Shown piece after piece: positions 6,705 through 13,818 of a stretch of 19,845 nt of DNA. The stretch comes from SZUA-229 sp036567985 (GTDB lineage Bacteria; Pseudomonadota; Gammaproteobacteria; SZUA-229): positions 1 through 19,845 of the forward strand of contig DATCTK010000071.1 of NCBI GenBank assembly GCA_036567985.1, given 5' to 3'. The translations under genes were made by a program, and so were the position numbers. Each line of letters starts with the position of its first letter. Position 1 is the stretch's first letter. Below the pieces are notes generated by a model that was not told the origin of the DNA, did not search any database, and saw nothing but the letters and a program-made list of their open reading frames with translations.

Positions 6705-7226
6705 ATGTTTAAACTCCCACGCATTTTATTATTTTTATTTTTCCTCGGTTTTGCTTCTACCAGTACAGCAGCAGATACGCCATTTTTTGATACCACCTTC
6801 GGTGATTTTACGGAAGAGCTTGAGCTGGCAGAAGAGGAAGGCAAAAAGGGTATTCTTATCTTTTTTGAAATGGACGAGTGTCCGTTCTGCCATCGTATGA
6901 AAAGTACCGTGCTTAATCAGCCGGATGTTATCGAGTATTTCAAAAAACACTTTAAAATCTTTCAGGTCGATATCGAGGGTGATATCGAAATGACCGACTT
7001 TGATGGCAATGTCACCACGCAGAAAGACTTTGCATTTAAACAGCACCGGGTAAGAGCGACACCGGTGATCGCCTTTTTTGATCTGAACGGTCAGCGTATG
7101 ACCCGCTATACCGGTGCGACTTCCAGCAAGGAAGAGTTTTTACTGCTGGGTGAGTATGTGGTGGACGATCATTACAAACAAACCAGCTTTACGCGTTTCA
7201 AGCGGGAGATGCGTAAATCGCAATGA
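6705..7226 (+). CDS. Periplasmic thioredoxin-fold protein (SoxW-like)
   Basis: 173 residues. The signal peptide covers about 1-23 (ending T-S-T-A-A), so it is exported. A C59-P-F-C62 redox motif is followed by H-R-M, and the cis-proline lies at A-T119-P120-V, both standard for thioredoxin folds. The overall form (G-I-L-I-F-F-E-M-D-E-C, V-L-N-Q-P-D-V, F-Q-V-D-I, Y-T-G-A) resembles SoxW/thioredoxin_2 proteins that reduce periplasmic disulfides. The insert around 91-110 (I-E-M-T-D-F-D-G-N-V) is normal for that group. Its stop codon overlaps the start of the TolC-type gene by 4 bp. C59-x-x-C62 points to thiol redox chemistry; the partner protein is unknown. The Shine-Dalgarno is weak. Confidence 0.82.
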   Translation: MFKLPRILLFLFFLGFASTSTAADTPFFDTTFGDFTEELELAEEEGKKGILIFFEMDECPFCHRMKSTVLNQPDVIEYFKKHFKIFQVDIEGDIEMTDFDGNVTTQKDFAFKQHRVRATPVIAFFDLNGQRMTRYTGATSSKEEFLLLGEYVVDDHYKQTSFTRFKREMRKSQ

Positions 7227-8521
7227 TGTGCCGCTTTTCCCTGTTTGTTATTGGCGGTATTGTTCAGCTGTCGGTTACAGTGGCCTCTGCGGCACAGCCT
7301 TTGCCCGATCCGTTGACACTTGAGCAGGCCATGCAGTTTGCGGATGATGCTGATTCCTATGCGCTGATTGATGCACAATCCAGTATTGAGTTTTCCCGCT
7401 CCGAATTACAACGGGCCGAATCTGCACTGGGTTTTCGCGCGCAACTTGAACTGGAAGCGGCGTATATCGAGCCTTCGGCCATCACCTACGATCAGTCATC
7501 CAATGACAGCAGTGCGACACTGCGCTTGAGTAAACCGATTTATGATTTTGGTGGTAGCCAGCAAAAAATTGAAGCCGCCAGTCTGGAGCAGGAAGCCTGG
7601 CAGGCCTATCTGCCTTATATTGTGGCGCAGCGAAAACTCAGTATTGCCAGGGAGTTTTTTGAAATCATGCTGGCGGACCTGAAATACGTATGGGACAACG
7701 AAGCCCTGGCGATTGCCTATGTGTCCTATGACTCGGCGCAGGATCGTCACGCCCTGAACCAGATATCTGATCTTGATTTAATGGCTGCGGAAACTGCCTA
7801 CCTGGAAACATTGCATGCGCGAAACATCAGCCAGTCCCAGCAACGACAAAGCCGTGCCTTACTGGCAGAAACATTAAATCGCCCTAAACAGCTGCCCACC
7901 AATTTGCAGCGTCCGGCTTTGTCATTTGTTAACCAGGCTTTGCCGGAATACGCGGATGTGCTGGAAAAGGTGGAGCAGAATAATCCATTTATAAAACTGG
8001 CAGAAACAAAACTCCAGGCTGCACAACAACGGCTGGAGGCGGAAGATCGGCAGATGCGGCCGCGTTTAAATGCGGAACTTGCGGTGTCGGAGTATGCCCG
8101 TGAAAAAACCAGTGATGATGTGCGTGCCAGTCTGAATCTTGTGATACCACTGTACGAGAACCGCAGTATAAAATCCTCTGTAGCACGGGCCAGGTCCGCC
8201 TGGATGAAACAACGGGCAGAAACCCTGAATACAAAAATCCAGATGCGCCAGCAGGCGTTGCAGCTGTGGCAGCGTATTGATGTGCTGCAAAAACGTTATC
8301 AACAACTGTTAAGCACGCAGGCGTTTCGTGAATTATCACTGGATAAAAGCCGCGCACTTTACGAAATGGAAGTGAAAACCGATCTGGGCGATTCAATGGT
8401 TGCCATTTCGGAAGTGCAGTACAAGCGGGCAAAAAATGAATTTGAACTGGTGCTGGCCTGGATGCAGTTACAACTGTTAATGGGTGAGACAGACCTGGTG
8501 TTTGGTGATCGCAATGAGTAA
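7223..8521 (+). CDS. TolC-family outer-membrane efflux protein
   Basis: 432 residues. A signal peptide runs to about residue 24 (V-A-S-A-A). The mature protein begins P-D-P-L-T-L-E-Q-A-M-Q-F-A, the usual opening of TolC repeats. Long amphipathic helices in two repeats are rich in Gln, Ala and Glu. Two beta-hairpin regions that would cross the outer membrane are visible: A-T-L-R-L-S-K-P-I-Y-D-F-G-G (first repeat) and A-S-L-N-L-V-I-P-L-Y-E-N-R (second), the family's L-x-x-P-(I/L)-(Y/F) signature. Trimers form a channel through outer membrane and periplasm. ATG 7223 overlaps the preceding stop (ATGA); ATG 7226 is an alternative. The adaptor gene follows with an 8-bp overlap. Confidence 0.87.
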   Translation: MMCRFSLFVIGGIVQLSVTVASAAQPLPDPLTLEQAMQFADDADSYALIDAQSSIEFSRSELQRAESALGFRAQLELEAAYIEPSAITYDQSSNDSSATLRLSKPIYDFGGSQQKIEAASLEQEAWQAYLPYIVAQRKLSIAREFFEIMLADLKYVWDNEALAIAYVSYDSAQDRHALNQISDLDLMAAETAYLETLHARNISQSQQRQSRALLAETLNRPKQLPTNLQRPALSFVNQALPEYADVLEKVEQNNPFIKLAETKLQAAQQRLEAEDRQMRPRLNAELAVSEYAREKTSDDVRASLNLVIPLYENRSIKSSVARARSAWMKQRAETLNTKIQMRQQALQLWQRIDVLQKRYQQLLSTQAFRELSLDKSRALYEMEVKTDLGDSMVAISEVQYKRAKNEFELVLAWMQLQLLMGETDLVFGDRNE

Positions 8522-9275
8522 AACAATGATAAAACTGACATTCTCCGGCGTATTGGCTTTTCTGTTACTGACGGCCTCTGCATTCGCCAGTGAAATTGAC
8601 GCCACCCTGCACTGGGCGGATGAAGAGTATTACAGTTTTGCCGTGAATGGGCGGGTTGATGATGTGCTGGTTGCGCCGGGTGAAAAGCTTGAGTCGGGTG
8701 CGCTGCTGGCAAGGCTTGATAAACGTCCGTTTGATTCTGCAGTGAAGAAATGCAAGGCAGCGATTAATAAGATTGAACCGGCTATTTTTGACGCCAAAAT
8801 TGAACTGGATCAGGCGGAAGAGCTGTATGAGCGAACCGTCCTGTCAGAAATCGAGCTGCAAAAAGTGGAAGTGATATATAAAACCCTGGTAGCAGAACGT
8901 GAAATGGCGCAGGCAGAGTGTGAGTTGCAGCAATGGCAGGCAGAGCAGGCGGAGTTGAAAGCCCGTGAAGCCTCCTATGTTGTGGCCAGTAATATCTATC
9001 CCGGGCTGGTGGTGTCGGAAGAAAATAAATCCGCTGCGGTAATGCATCTGGCTTCTGCAACAAAAGCCAGTGCGCTGGCCTATGTGGATATTCAGAGCGC
9101 GATGCAGTATGCAGTGGGGCAGTCGGTTGAAGTCATTATAGCGGGTGAAACACTGCGCGGCCGTGTGCAGTCAATTAGCATGCAGGGAAATGAGCAGGGG
9201 CAGCATCAACTGCGAGTGGTTTTTGATTATACCAGACCGCTGCTTATTGGTAGTGCACTGAAAATCAGGATCTAG
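8514..9275 (+). CDS. HlyD/RND-type periplasmic adaptor protein, short form
   Basis: 253 residues from ATG 8514; the frame opens at GTG 8484, but the first ten residues there are not signal-like. A signal peptide runs to about 26 (S-A-F-A). The first half of a lipoyl-like domain is A-V-N-G-R-V-D-D-V-L-V-A-P-G-E-K-L (43-59) with G-A-L-L-A-R-L-D (62-69). A long helical hairpin (about 72-150) and the second lipoyl half follow, then a beta-barrel-like region (about 185-253) ending in S-A-L-K-I-R-I. This is the domain order of membrane fusion proteins that join TolC to an inner-membrane pump, but it is shorter than most (350-400 residues) and lacks the membrane-proximal domain. No pump gene is adjacent. 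It overlaps the TolC-type gene by 8 bp. Confidence 0.8.
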   Translation: MSKTMIKLTFSGVLAFLLLTASAFASEIDATLHWADEEYYSFAVNGRVDDVLVAPGEKLESGALLARLDKRPFDSAVKKCKAAINKIEPAIFDAKIELDQAEELYERTVLSEIELQKVEVIYKTLVAEREMAQAECELQQWQAEQAELKAREASYVVASNIYPGLVVSEENKSAAVMHLASATKASALAYVDIQSAMQYAVGQSVEVIIAGETLRGRVQSISMQGNEQGQHQLRVVFDYTRPLLIGSALKIRI

Positions 9276-9278
9276 CGT

Positions 9279-9548
9279 ATGGCCTGTCGTCACTACATGA
9301 TTGAGGGGCTGGTGCAGGGCGTGTTTTTTCGTGTCAGTACCCGTGATCAGGCGCATCAACTGGGGCTGAAAGGCTGGGTGCGTAACTGCGATAATGGTGA
9401 TGTCGAGCTGGTTGCCTGTGGTGCGGAACCGGCACTGATCGAGCTGGAGCAATGGCTGCATCAGGGGCCGCCCATGGCAAAGGTCGAGCAGGTTACCGTG
9501 TCGGACTGGCAGCAGGCGATGAACTTCGACGGCTTTGAAGTGACCTGA
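9279..9548 (+). CDS. acyP: Acylphosphatase
   Basis: 89 residues. The family signature G-L-V-Q-G-V-F-F-R (10-18) supplies the phosphate-binding loop and the catalytic R18. G-W-V-R-N36-C-D-N-G-D-V-E supplies the catalytic asparagine. The C-terminus, F-D-G-F-E-V-T, matches the usual F-x-I/V end strand. The enzyme hydrolyses acyl phosphates such as acetyl or carbamoyl phosphate in the cytoplasm. It starts 3 bp after the adaptor stop, so it is co-transcribed with envelope genes, though no functional link is known. Confidence 0.92.
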   Translation: MACRHYMIEGLVQGVFFRVSTRDQAHQLGLKGWVRNCDNGDVELVACGAEPALIELEQWLHQGPPMAKVEQVTVSDWQQAMNFDGFEVT

Positions 9549-9554
9549 GTGATT

Positions 9555-9583
9555 TTCCGCATCAGGCTTTAATCCACTATACT
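9555..9583 (+). promoter_or_regulatory. Weak promoter candidate of the PilB/GspE-like gene
   Basis: TATACT (9578-9583) has TTCCGC (9555-9560) 17 bp upstream, the same pair and spacing as at 6641-6669. It lies about 90 bp before the ATG at 9672. Confidence 0.35.
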
Positions 9584-9671
9584 CATAAAAATGTCTGCCG
9601 GGCACACTGGTTTATCGGTTGAAGTCAGCGGGCATTCTCAATCTTGTTTAATTATTAATGCACAGTAGATC

Positions 9672-11456
9672 ATGCCAATGAATGCAGTTATCTATCAGAC
9701 CGAAAAAAAGCTCGATATACAGGAAGTGCTCGACTGGCTGGAAGCCGATGGTCTGGTGACAGCAGAAAATGCCAGGATGTTGCGCATGCTGGCGGTTGCG
9801 GCGGAATATAAAAATCGCAATGCGCTGCTGGTGATTGCTGAGCGCCAGTGGGTCAACCAGCAGGATACACACCGTTTGCTGGATCTTGAATTCCTTACTT
9901 CATGGCTGGCACAGCGCGTTGAATTACCCTATTTACGCATTGATCCACTGAATATAGATGTCACCAAAGTCACCGAGGTGATGTCCTATGCCTATGCATC
10001 CCGTTTTAATATTTTACCGGTTTCGGTCGACGCTCAGTCCATCACGGTGGCTACTACCGAGCCCTTTATCAGCGAGTGGGAGCATGAGCTCTCGCGCATA
10101 AACAGCCATAAGAAATTTGTTCGGGTGATTGCCAACCCGGATGAAATATCCCGTTACCTGCTGGAGTTTTATACTGTTGCCAAATCGGTAAGTCGTGCCG
10201 CCTCTGAATCCCAGCAGGCACCGGGTAAACTGGCCAATCTTGAAAGTCTGATGGAGCTGGGGCGCGCCGGCAAACTGGACGCGAATGATCAGCATGTCAT
10301 TAATATCGTCGACTGGTTATTGCAGTATGCCTTCGAGCAGCGCGCCAGTGATATTCACCTGGAACCCCGTCGGGAGATGGGTAATGTGCGTTTTCGTATC
10401 GATGGTGTGATGCACCAGGTGTACCAGGTGCCGAGCGCGGTAATGGCGGCGGTGGCCAGCCGCATTAAAATTCTCGGCCGTATGGATGTGGCGGAAAAAC
10501 GTCGCCCCCAGGATGGACGCTTAAAAACCCGCACCCCGGATGGTACAGAAATCGAACTGCGTCTATCCACCATGCCCACCGCCTTTGGTGAAAAACTGGT
10601 GATGCGTATTTTTGACCCGGAAGTGCTGGTGCGAAATTTCAAGGAGCTGGGCTTCAGTCAGTCCGATGACGAACGCTGGCAGTCCATGATCAGTAAACCC
10701 AATGGCATTATCCTGGTCACCGGCCCCACCGGCTCAGGTAAAACCACCACCCTGTATACCAGTCTTAAACAGCTGGCCAGGCCGGAGGTGAATGTCTGCA
10801 CCGTCGAAGACCCGATTGAACTGGTGGAGCCGGCATTTAACCAGATGCAGGTGCAGTCGAATATCGGTGTGGATTTTTCCAGCGGGGTCAAAACCCTGTT
10901 ACGCCAGGACCCGGACATTATTATGATCGGCGAAATCCGCGACCGTGAAACCGCCGACATTGCTATACAGGCAGCACTCACCGGTCACCTGGTGGTCTCC
11001 ACCCTGCACACCAATGATGCCCCCTCGGCGATTACCCGCTTAATGGAAATCGGTGTGCCGGCCTACCTGATCCAGTCCACCGTGCTGGGAGTGCTGGCAC
11101 AGCGCCTGGTGCGCACCCTGTGTCCGCACTGCAAGCAGCCGACAGAACTGGATGAAGCCACCTGGAAAGCGCTGGTTAAACCCTGGAGTGCGGCAAAACC
11201 TGAGCAGGTCTGCAAACCGGTGGGTTGCCTGGAATGCCGTAACACCGGTTACATGGGGCGCATGGGGATTTATGAAATGTTTGTCTTCAGTCCCGATGTC
11301 AAAGCCCGGGTGACGAACAATGTGGATATGGCGGAACTGAGAAAGGCCGCGATCAAGGAAGGTATGCGCCCCCTGCGCCTGAGCGGTGCACAGAAAGTGG
11401 CTGCAGGGCTGACTACAGTTGAAGAAGTGTTACGGGTGGCGCCACCGGCAGAGTGA
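9672..11456 (+). CDS. Stand-alone PilB/GspE-type secretion or pilus ATPase
   Basis: 594 residues. The N-terminal T2SSE_N-like region covers about 15-165 (R-F-N-I-L-P-V at 111-117). A second domain (about 205-330) carries A-S-D-I-H-L-E-P (225-232) and the arginine-rich R-R-P-Q-D-G-R (277-283). Walker A is G-P-T-G-S-G-K-T (351-358), the Asp box is T-V-E-D-P-I-E, Walker B is D-P-D-I-I-M-I-G-E-I-R-D (413-424) and the His box is S-T-L-H-T-N-D (443-449). Zinc-binding pairs C484-x2-C487 and C519-x2-C522 are intact. These hexameric ATPases drive type IV pilus extension or type II secretion from the cytoplasmic face of the inner membrane. No pilin, PilC/GspF or secretin gene is nearby, so the partner system lies elsewhere. 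No clear Shine-Dalgarno; ATG 9678 is an alternative start. Confidence 0.9.
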   Translation: MPMNAVIYQTEKKLDIQEVLDWLEADGLVTAENARMLRMLAVAAEYKNRNALLVIAERQWVNQQDTHRLLDLEFLTSWLAQRVELPYLRIDPLNIDVTKVTEVMSYAYASRFNILPVSVDAQSITVATTEPFISEWEHELSRINSHKKFVRVIANPDEISRYLLEFYTVAKSVSRAASESQQAPGKLANLESLMELGRAGKLDANDQHVINIVDWLLQYAFEQRASDIHLEPRREMGNVRFRIDGVMHQVYQVPSAVMAAVASRIKILGRMDVAEKRRPQDGRLKTRTPDGTEIELRLSTMPTAFGEKLVMRIFDPEVLVRNFKELGFSQSDDERWQSMISKPNGIILVTGPTGSGKTTTLYTSLKQLARPEVNVCTVEDPIELVEPAFNQMQVQSNIGVDFSSGVKTLLRQDPDIIMIGEIRDRETADIAIQAALTGHLVVSTLHTNDAPSAITRLMEIGVPAYLIQSTVLGVLAQRLVRTLCPHCKQPTELDEATWKALVKPWSAAKPEQVCKPVGCLECRNTGYMGRMGIYEMFVFSPDVKARVTNNVDMAELRKAAIKEGMRPLRLSGAQKVAAGLTTVEEVLRVAPPAE

Positions 11457-11469
11457 TCCGCTTCGGTTT

Positions 11470-12675
11470 TTATCTCTGATCGTGCAGGCTGGATGAGTCG
11501 TTGTTATCAACCCGCTCAATCGCCAGGCGTGTCAGCACCGGGCCAATAATATCGAAGAAAATGGTCGAACTGATAATTACCGATAACAGCACCTGGCGGT
11601 ATTCCGGAAACTGGTTTGCAGCCACCAGGGCCATGCCCACAGGCACACCAGCCTGGGGTAGCAGCGCAATGCCCGTCCAGTTTTTTGTTTTGCTGCTGGC
11701 ACAGCTGAATTCACCACCCAGCCTTGCCCCGGCGACCTTGCCCAAGCTGCGGCAGAGAATATACACCGCACCAATAAAGCCCAGCTCATAGAGTGATGCC
11801 AGGTTGAGTGATGCCCCGGCGAGCACAAAGAACACCACCATAAAGGCCGATTCTATGCCCTCAATGGCATGAAACGGGTATTTGTGATGCCGGGCAGTGT
11901 TGGCAATCACTGCCCCCACCACCATGGCGGAAATCAGAAACGACACCTCCAGCCAGATCGCCAGCCCGCCACAGATAAAGACGATACCCAGTGCCTCGCT
12001 CAATATGGGTTCACCCTTTTTAACCCGGCCACTCAGGTAGGCGGCGGGAACCCCGATGACAATGCCAAGCAGCACCGCGCCGCCGATTTCACGCAGGGCA
12101 TGCAGTAAAAATCCGGCATCAGCTGTGTCTGCAGCAAAGCCGCCATTCATACTTTTCACCACCGAGATGCCGATAGCAAACAGCAGCAGTGCCCAGACAT
12201 CATCGATCGCCACAATCGACAGCAGTAGTTTACTGAACTTGCCCTTGTAGGTGGATTCATTGATAACGTCAAAAATCGCCGTGGGTGCGGTTGCGGCGGC
12301 AATGCAACCCAGCACAATGGCGATCTGTATGGAAACACTGAATGCCATCAGTCCCAGACTGACGATAACCGCCGTGGCGATTGCCGCGGTGAGTGAAATC
12401 CACAGCACTTCCTGGGCAGAGCCCCGCAGGTTCTCAGCGGTGAGCTTGCCACCCAGCAGGAAGCCCACCATTAACAGGGTGATATCCGCAATCAGGTTAA
12501 AGTGATCGGCAAATATTGGTGGTATCAGATCCAGCACCTGGTCACCGATCAAAATGCCGAAGATCAGCAACAGCGAAACACGGGGCAGAAAGGTGCGGCG
12601 GGCGATGGTGGAGGTGAACAGGCCCAGTAAAAGAATGCCGCCGAGGGTGAGTAAAAATTGCGATGAGAATTCCAT
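11470..12675 (-). CDS. Cation/proton antiporter, CPA2 (Kef/NhaS-like) membrane domain
   Basis: 401 residues, hydrophobic almost throughout, with roughly 11-13 membrane segments. The A-T-A-P-T-A-I-F-D-V-I stretch (128-138) and the A-I-D-D-V-W-A-L-L-L-F segment (156-166), with adjacent acidic residues D158 and D159, match the unwound helix and ion-binding helix of the CPA2 Na+/H+ and K+/H+ exchanger family. There is no C-terminal TrkA-N (RCK) domain, so it is the short type and not a full KefB/KefC. The transported cation cannot be read from the sequence. The C-terminal tail is short and polar (about 388-401). It converges with the ATPase gene (13 bp between stops). The ATG is not preceded by a clear Shine-Dalgarno. 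Confidence 0.85.
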   Translation of the reverse strand: MEFSSQFLLTLGGILLLGLFTSTIARRTFLPRVSLLLIFGILIGDQVLDLIPPIFADHFNLIADITLLMVGFLLGGKLTAENLRGSAQEVLWISLTAAIATAVIVSLGLMAFSVSIQIAIVLGCIAAATAPTAIFDVINESTYKGKFSKLLLSIVAIDDVWALLLFAIGISVVKSMNGGFAADTADAGFLLHALREIGGAVLLGIVIGVPAAYLSGRVKKGEPILSEALGIVFICGGLAIWLEVSFLISAMVVGAVIANTARHHKYPFHAIEGIESAFMVVFFVLAGASLNLASLYELGFIGAVYILCRSLGKVAGARLGGEFSCASSKTKNWTGIALLPQAGVPVGMALVAANQFPEYRQVLLSVIISSTIFFDIIGPVLTRLAIERVDNNDSSSLHDQR

Positions 12676-12690
12676 CTCGCGAGTGTAGCG

Positions 12691-12795
12691 TTTAGTAGTC
12701 GTTAGTCGTTAGTCCAAAGTCCAAAGTCCAAAGTCCAAAGTCCAAAGTCCAGCGCAGACCAAAGACCAACGACCAACGACTAACGACTAACGACC
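12691..12795. repeat. Palindromic 7-bp tandem-repeat array
   Basis: Units in order: TTTAGTA, GTCGTTA twice (12698-12711), GTCCAAA five times (12712-12746), GTCC, a 6-bp centre AGCGCA (12751-12756), GACCAAA, GACCAAC twice, GACTAAC twice (12778-12791) and GACC. The outer 17 bp are perfect inverted repeats (12698-12714 against 12778-12794). The array fills the gap between the antiporter start and the LysR stop, ending 1 bp before the stop codon at 12797. Confidence 0.92.
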
Positions 12796-12796
12796 G

Positions 12797-13669
12797 TCAT
12801 CCCCGGTGCTTTTCCAGCAGCTCCATCATTATGCGCGCGGCGTTCGACAGGGTGCGGTGCTGGTGACTGACCACGCCCAGCAGGCGTTCAAATTCTACCC
12901 CCTGAATATCCAGCCGACTGATATCGGCGGACAGCATCGATACCGGCAGGACACTCCAGCCCAGGCCTATCGACACCATCATCTTGATGGTTTCCAGGTA
13001 GTTGGTTTCCAGGGCAATATTCAGGTTCTGCTCATTCAGTCCCAGCGCCTGTTCCAGCAGAACCCGGGTAAAGGTATTTCGGGCGGGTAGAATGGCAGGC
13101 AGGCTGCGTAATGTGTCGATACTGAGATTGAGCTGCTTCGCCATGGGGTGTTGCGAGCTGATCACGATATCCAGCGGATCATGCCAGATGGTCTGGCTGA
13201 TCAGGTGCTGCCAGTCCTGCTCCGGCAGGGTGGCGATGGCCAGTTCGACCTCGCCCTTGAGCACCGAGCTGCAGGCTTCTTCCGAGTCCATAAAACGGAT
13301 ATCCAGGTCAACCTCTGGGTAACGGGTGGTGAACTCGCGTAATACGGGTGGCAGGCGATGCAGGCCGATATGATGGCTGGTGGCCAGCTTCAGTGTGCCA
13401 GCAACCTGCCGGTTTAAATTCCCGATGGCGCGTCGGCTTTCCTCCAGTTCGGCTAGAATACGTTGAGCGCTGGGCAGCAGGGCGCGGCCGGCTTCGGTCA
13501 GTTGCACGGTTTTGCCGATGCGGTCGAACAGTCGGGTATTGAGCTGGTTTTCCAGCGCCGAAATGCGTTTACTGACTGCAGGCTGGGTGATAAACAGCTG
13601 TTCTGCCGCACGGGAGAATGACTGACTGTCGCTCACCGCAACAAAGGCCGATAATGCCTGGATATCCAC
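12797..13669 (-). CDS. LysR-type transcriptional regulator divergent from leuC
   Basis: 290 residues from GTG 13669. The frame opens further upstream to 13750, but family proteins start exactly at the equivalent of V-D-I-Q-A-L-S-A-F, and AGAGG lies about 10 nt upstream of this GTG. The N-terminal winged helix-turn-helix (about 3-62) contains S-F-S-R-A-A-E-Q-L-F-I-T-Q-P-A-V-S-K-R-I, typical of the family. The remainder is a periplasmic-binding-protein-like effector domain (about 90-290; for example E-V-E-L-A-I-A-T-L and L-G-W-S-V-L-P). A LysR gene divergent from leuC is found in Pseudomonas and others, so it probably regulates leuCDB in response to a leucine-pathway metabolite. The ligand is inferred, not shown. 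Confidence 0.9.
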   Translation of the reverse strand: MDIQALSAFVAVSDSQSFSRAAEQLFITQPAVSKRISALENQLNTRLFDRIGKTVQLTEAGRALLPSAQRILAELEESRRAIGNLNRQVAGTLKLATSHHIGLHRLPPVLREFTTRYPEVDLDIRFMDSEEACSSVLKGEVELAIATLPEQDWQHLISQTIWHDPLDIVISSQHPMAKQLNLSIDTLRSLPAILPARNTFTRVLLEQALGLNEQNLNIALETNYLETIKMMVSIGLGWSVLPVSMLSADISRLDIQGVEFERLLGVVSHQHRTLSNAARIMMELLEKHRG

Positions 13670-13689
13670 TGGACAGGTTCCTCTGGTTA

Positions 13690-13708
13690 CTATTCCAATA
13701 TGGAATAG
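13690..13708. promoter_or_regulatory. Predicted LysR-type operator
   Basis: Perfect dyad CTATTCC-AATAT-GGAATAG. T13693 and A13705 fit the LysR T-N11-A consensus, and the centre (13699) is about 65 bp upstream of the predicted leuC transcription start. It is also 20 bp upstream of the LysR start codon, allowing autoregulation. Confidence 0.7.
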
Positions 13709-13728
13709 TTTATATGAATAAGATGAAT

Positions 13729-13757
13729 TTGTTTTATGTTTTGTGCGCAAGTAGACT
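13729..13757 (+). promoter_or_regulatory. Predicted leuC promoter
   Basis: TTGTTT (13729-13734), a 17-bp spacer and TAGACT (13752-13757). Transcription would start near 13764, 55 bp before leuC, placing the LysR dyad at about -65. A GCCCT/AGGGC hairpin follows in the leader. Confidence 0.5.
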
Positions 13758-13818
13758 CAAGCTCATGAAATTGTAAGCCTAAGCCCTGGCAGCAGGGCGA
13801 GATCCCGAGAGTAAAGCA

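Noticed and set aside
12698..12795. CRISPR-like array
   Set aside because: Units are 7 bp and directly tandem, with no spacers and no cas genes.
13670..13750. 27-residue N-terminal extension of the LysR protein
   Set aside because: It would cover the operator dyad, and the family starts at the GTG at 13669, which has AGAGG upstream.
13714..13776. 20-residue leucine-containing leader peptide (5 Leu) before leuC
   Set aside because: Leu codons are scattered rather than in a run, no antiterminator or terminator pair follows, and the predicted promoter lies inside it. LysR control explains the region better.
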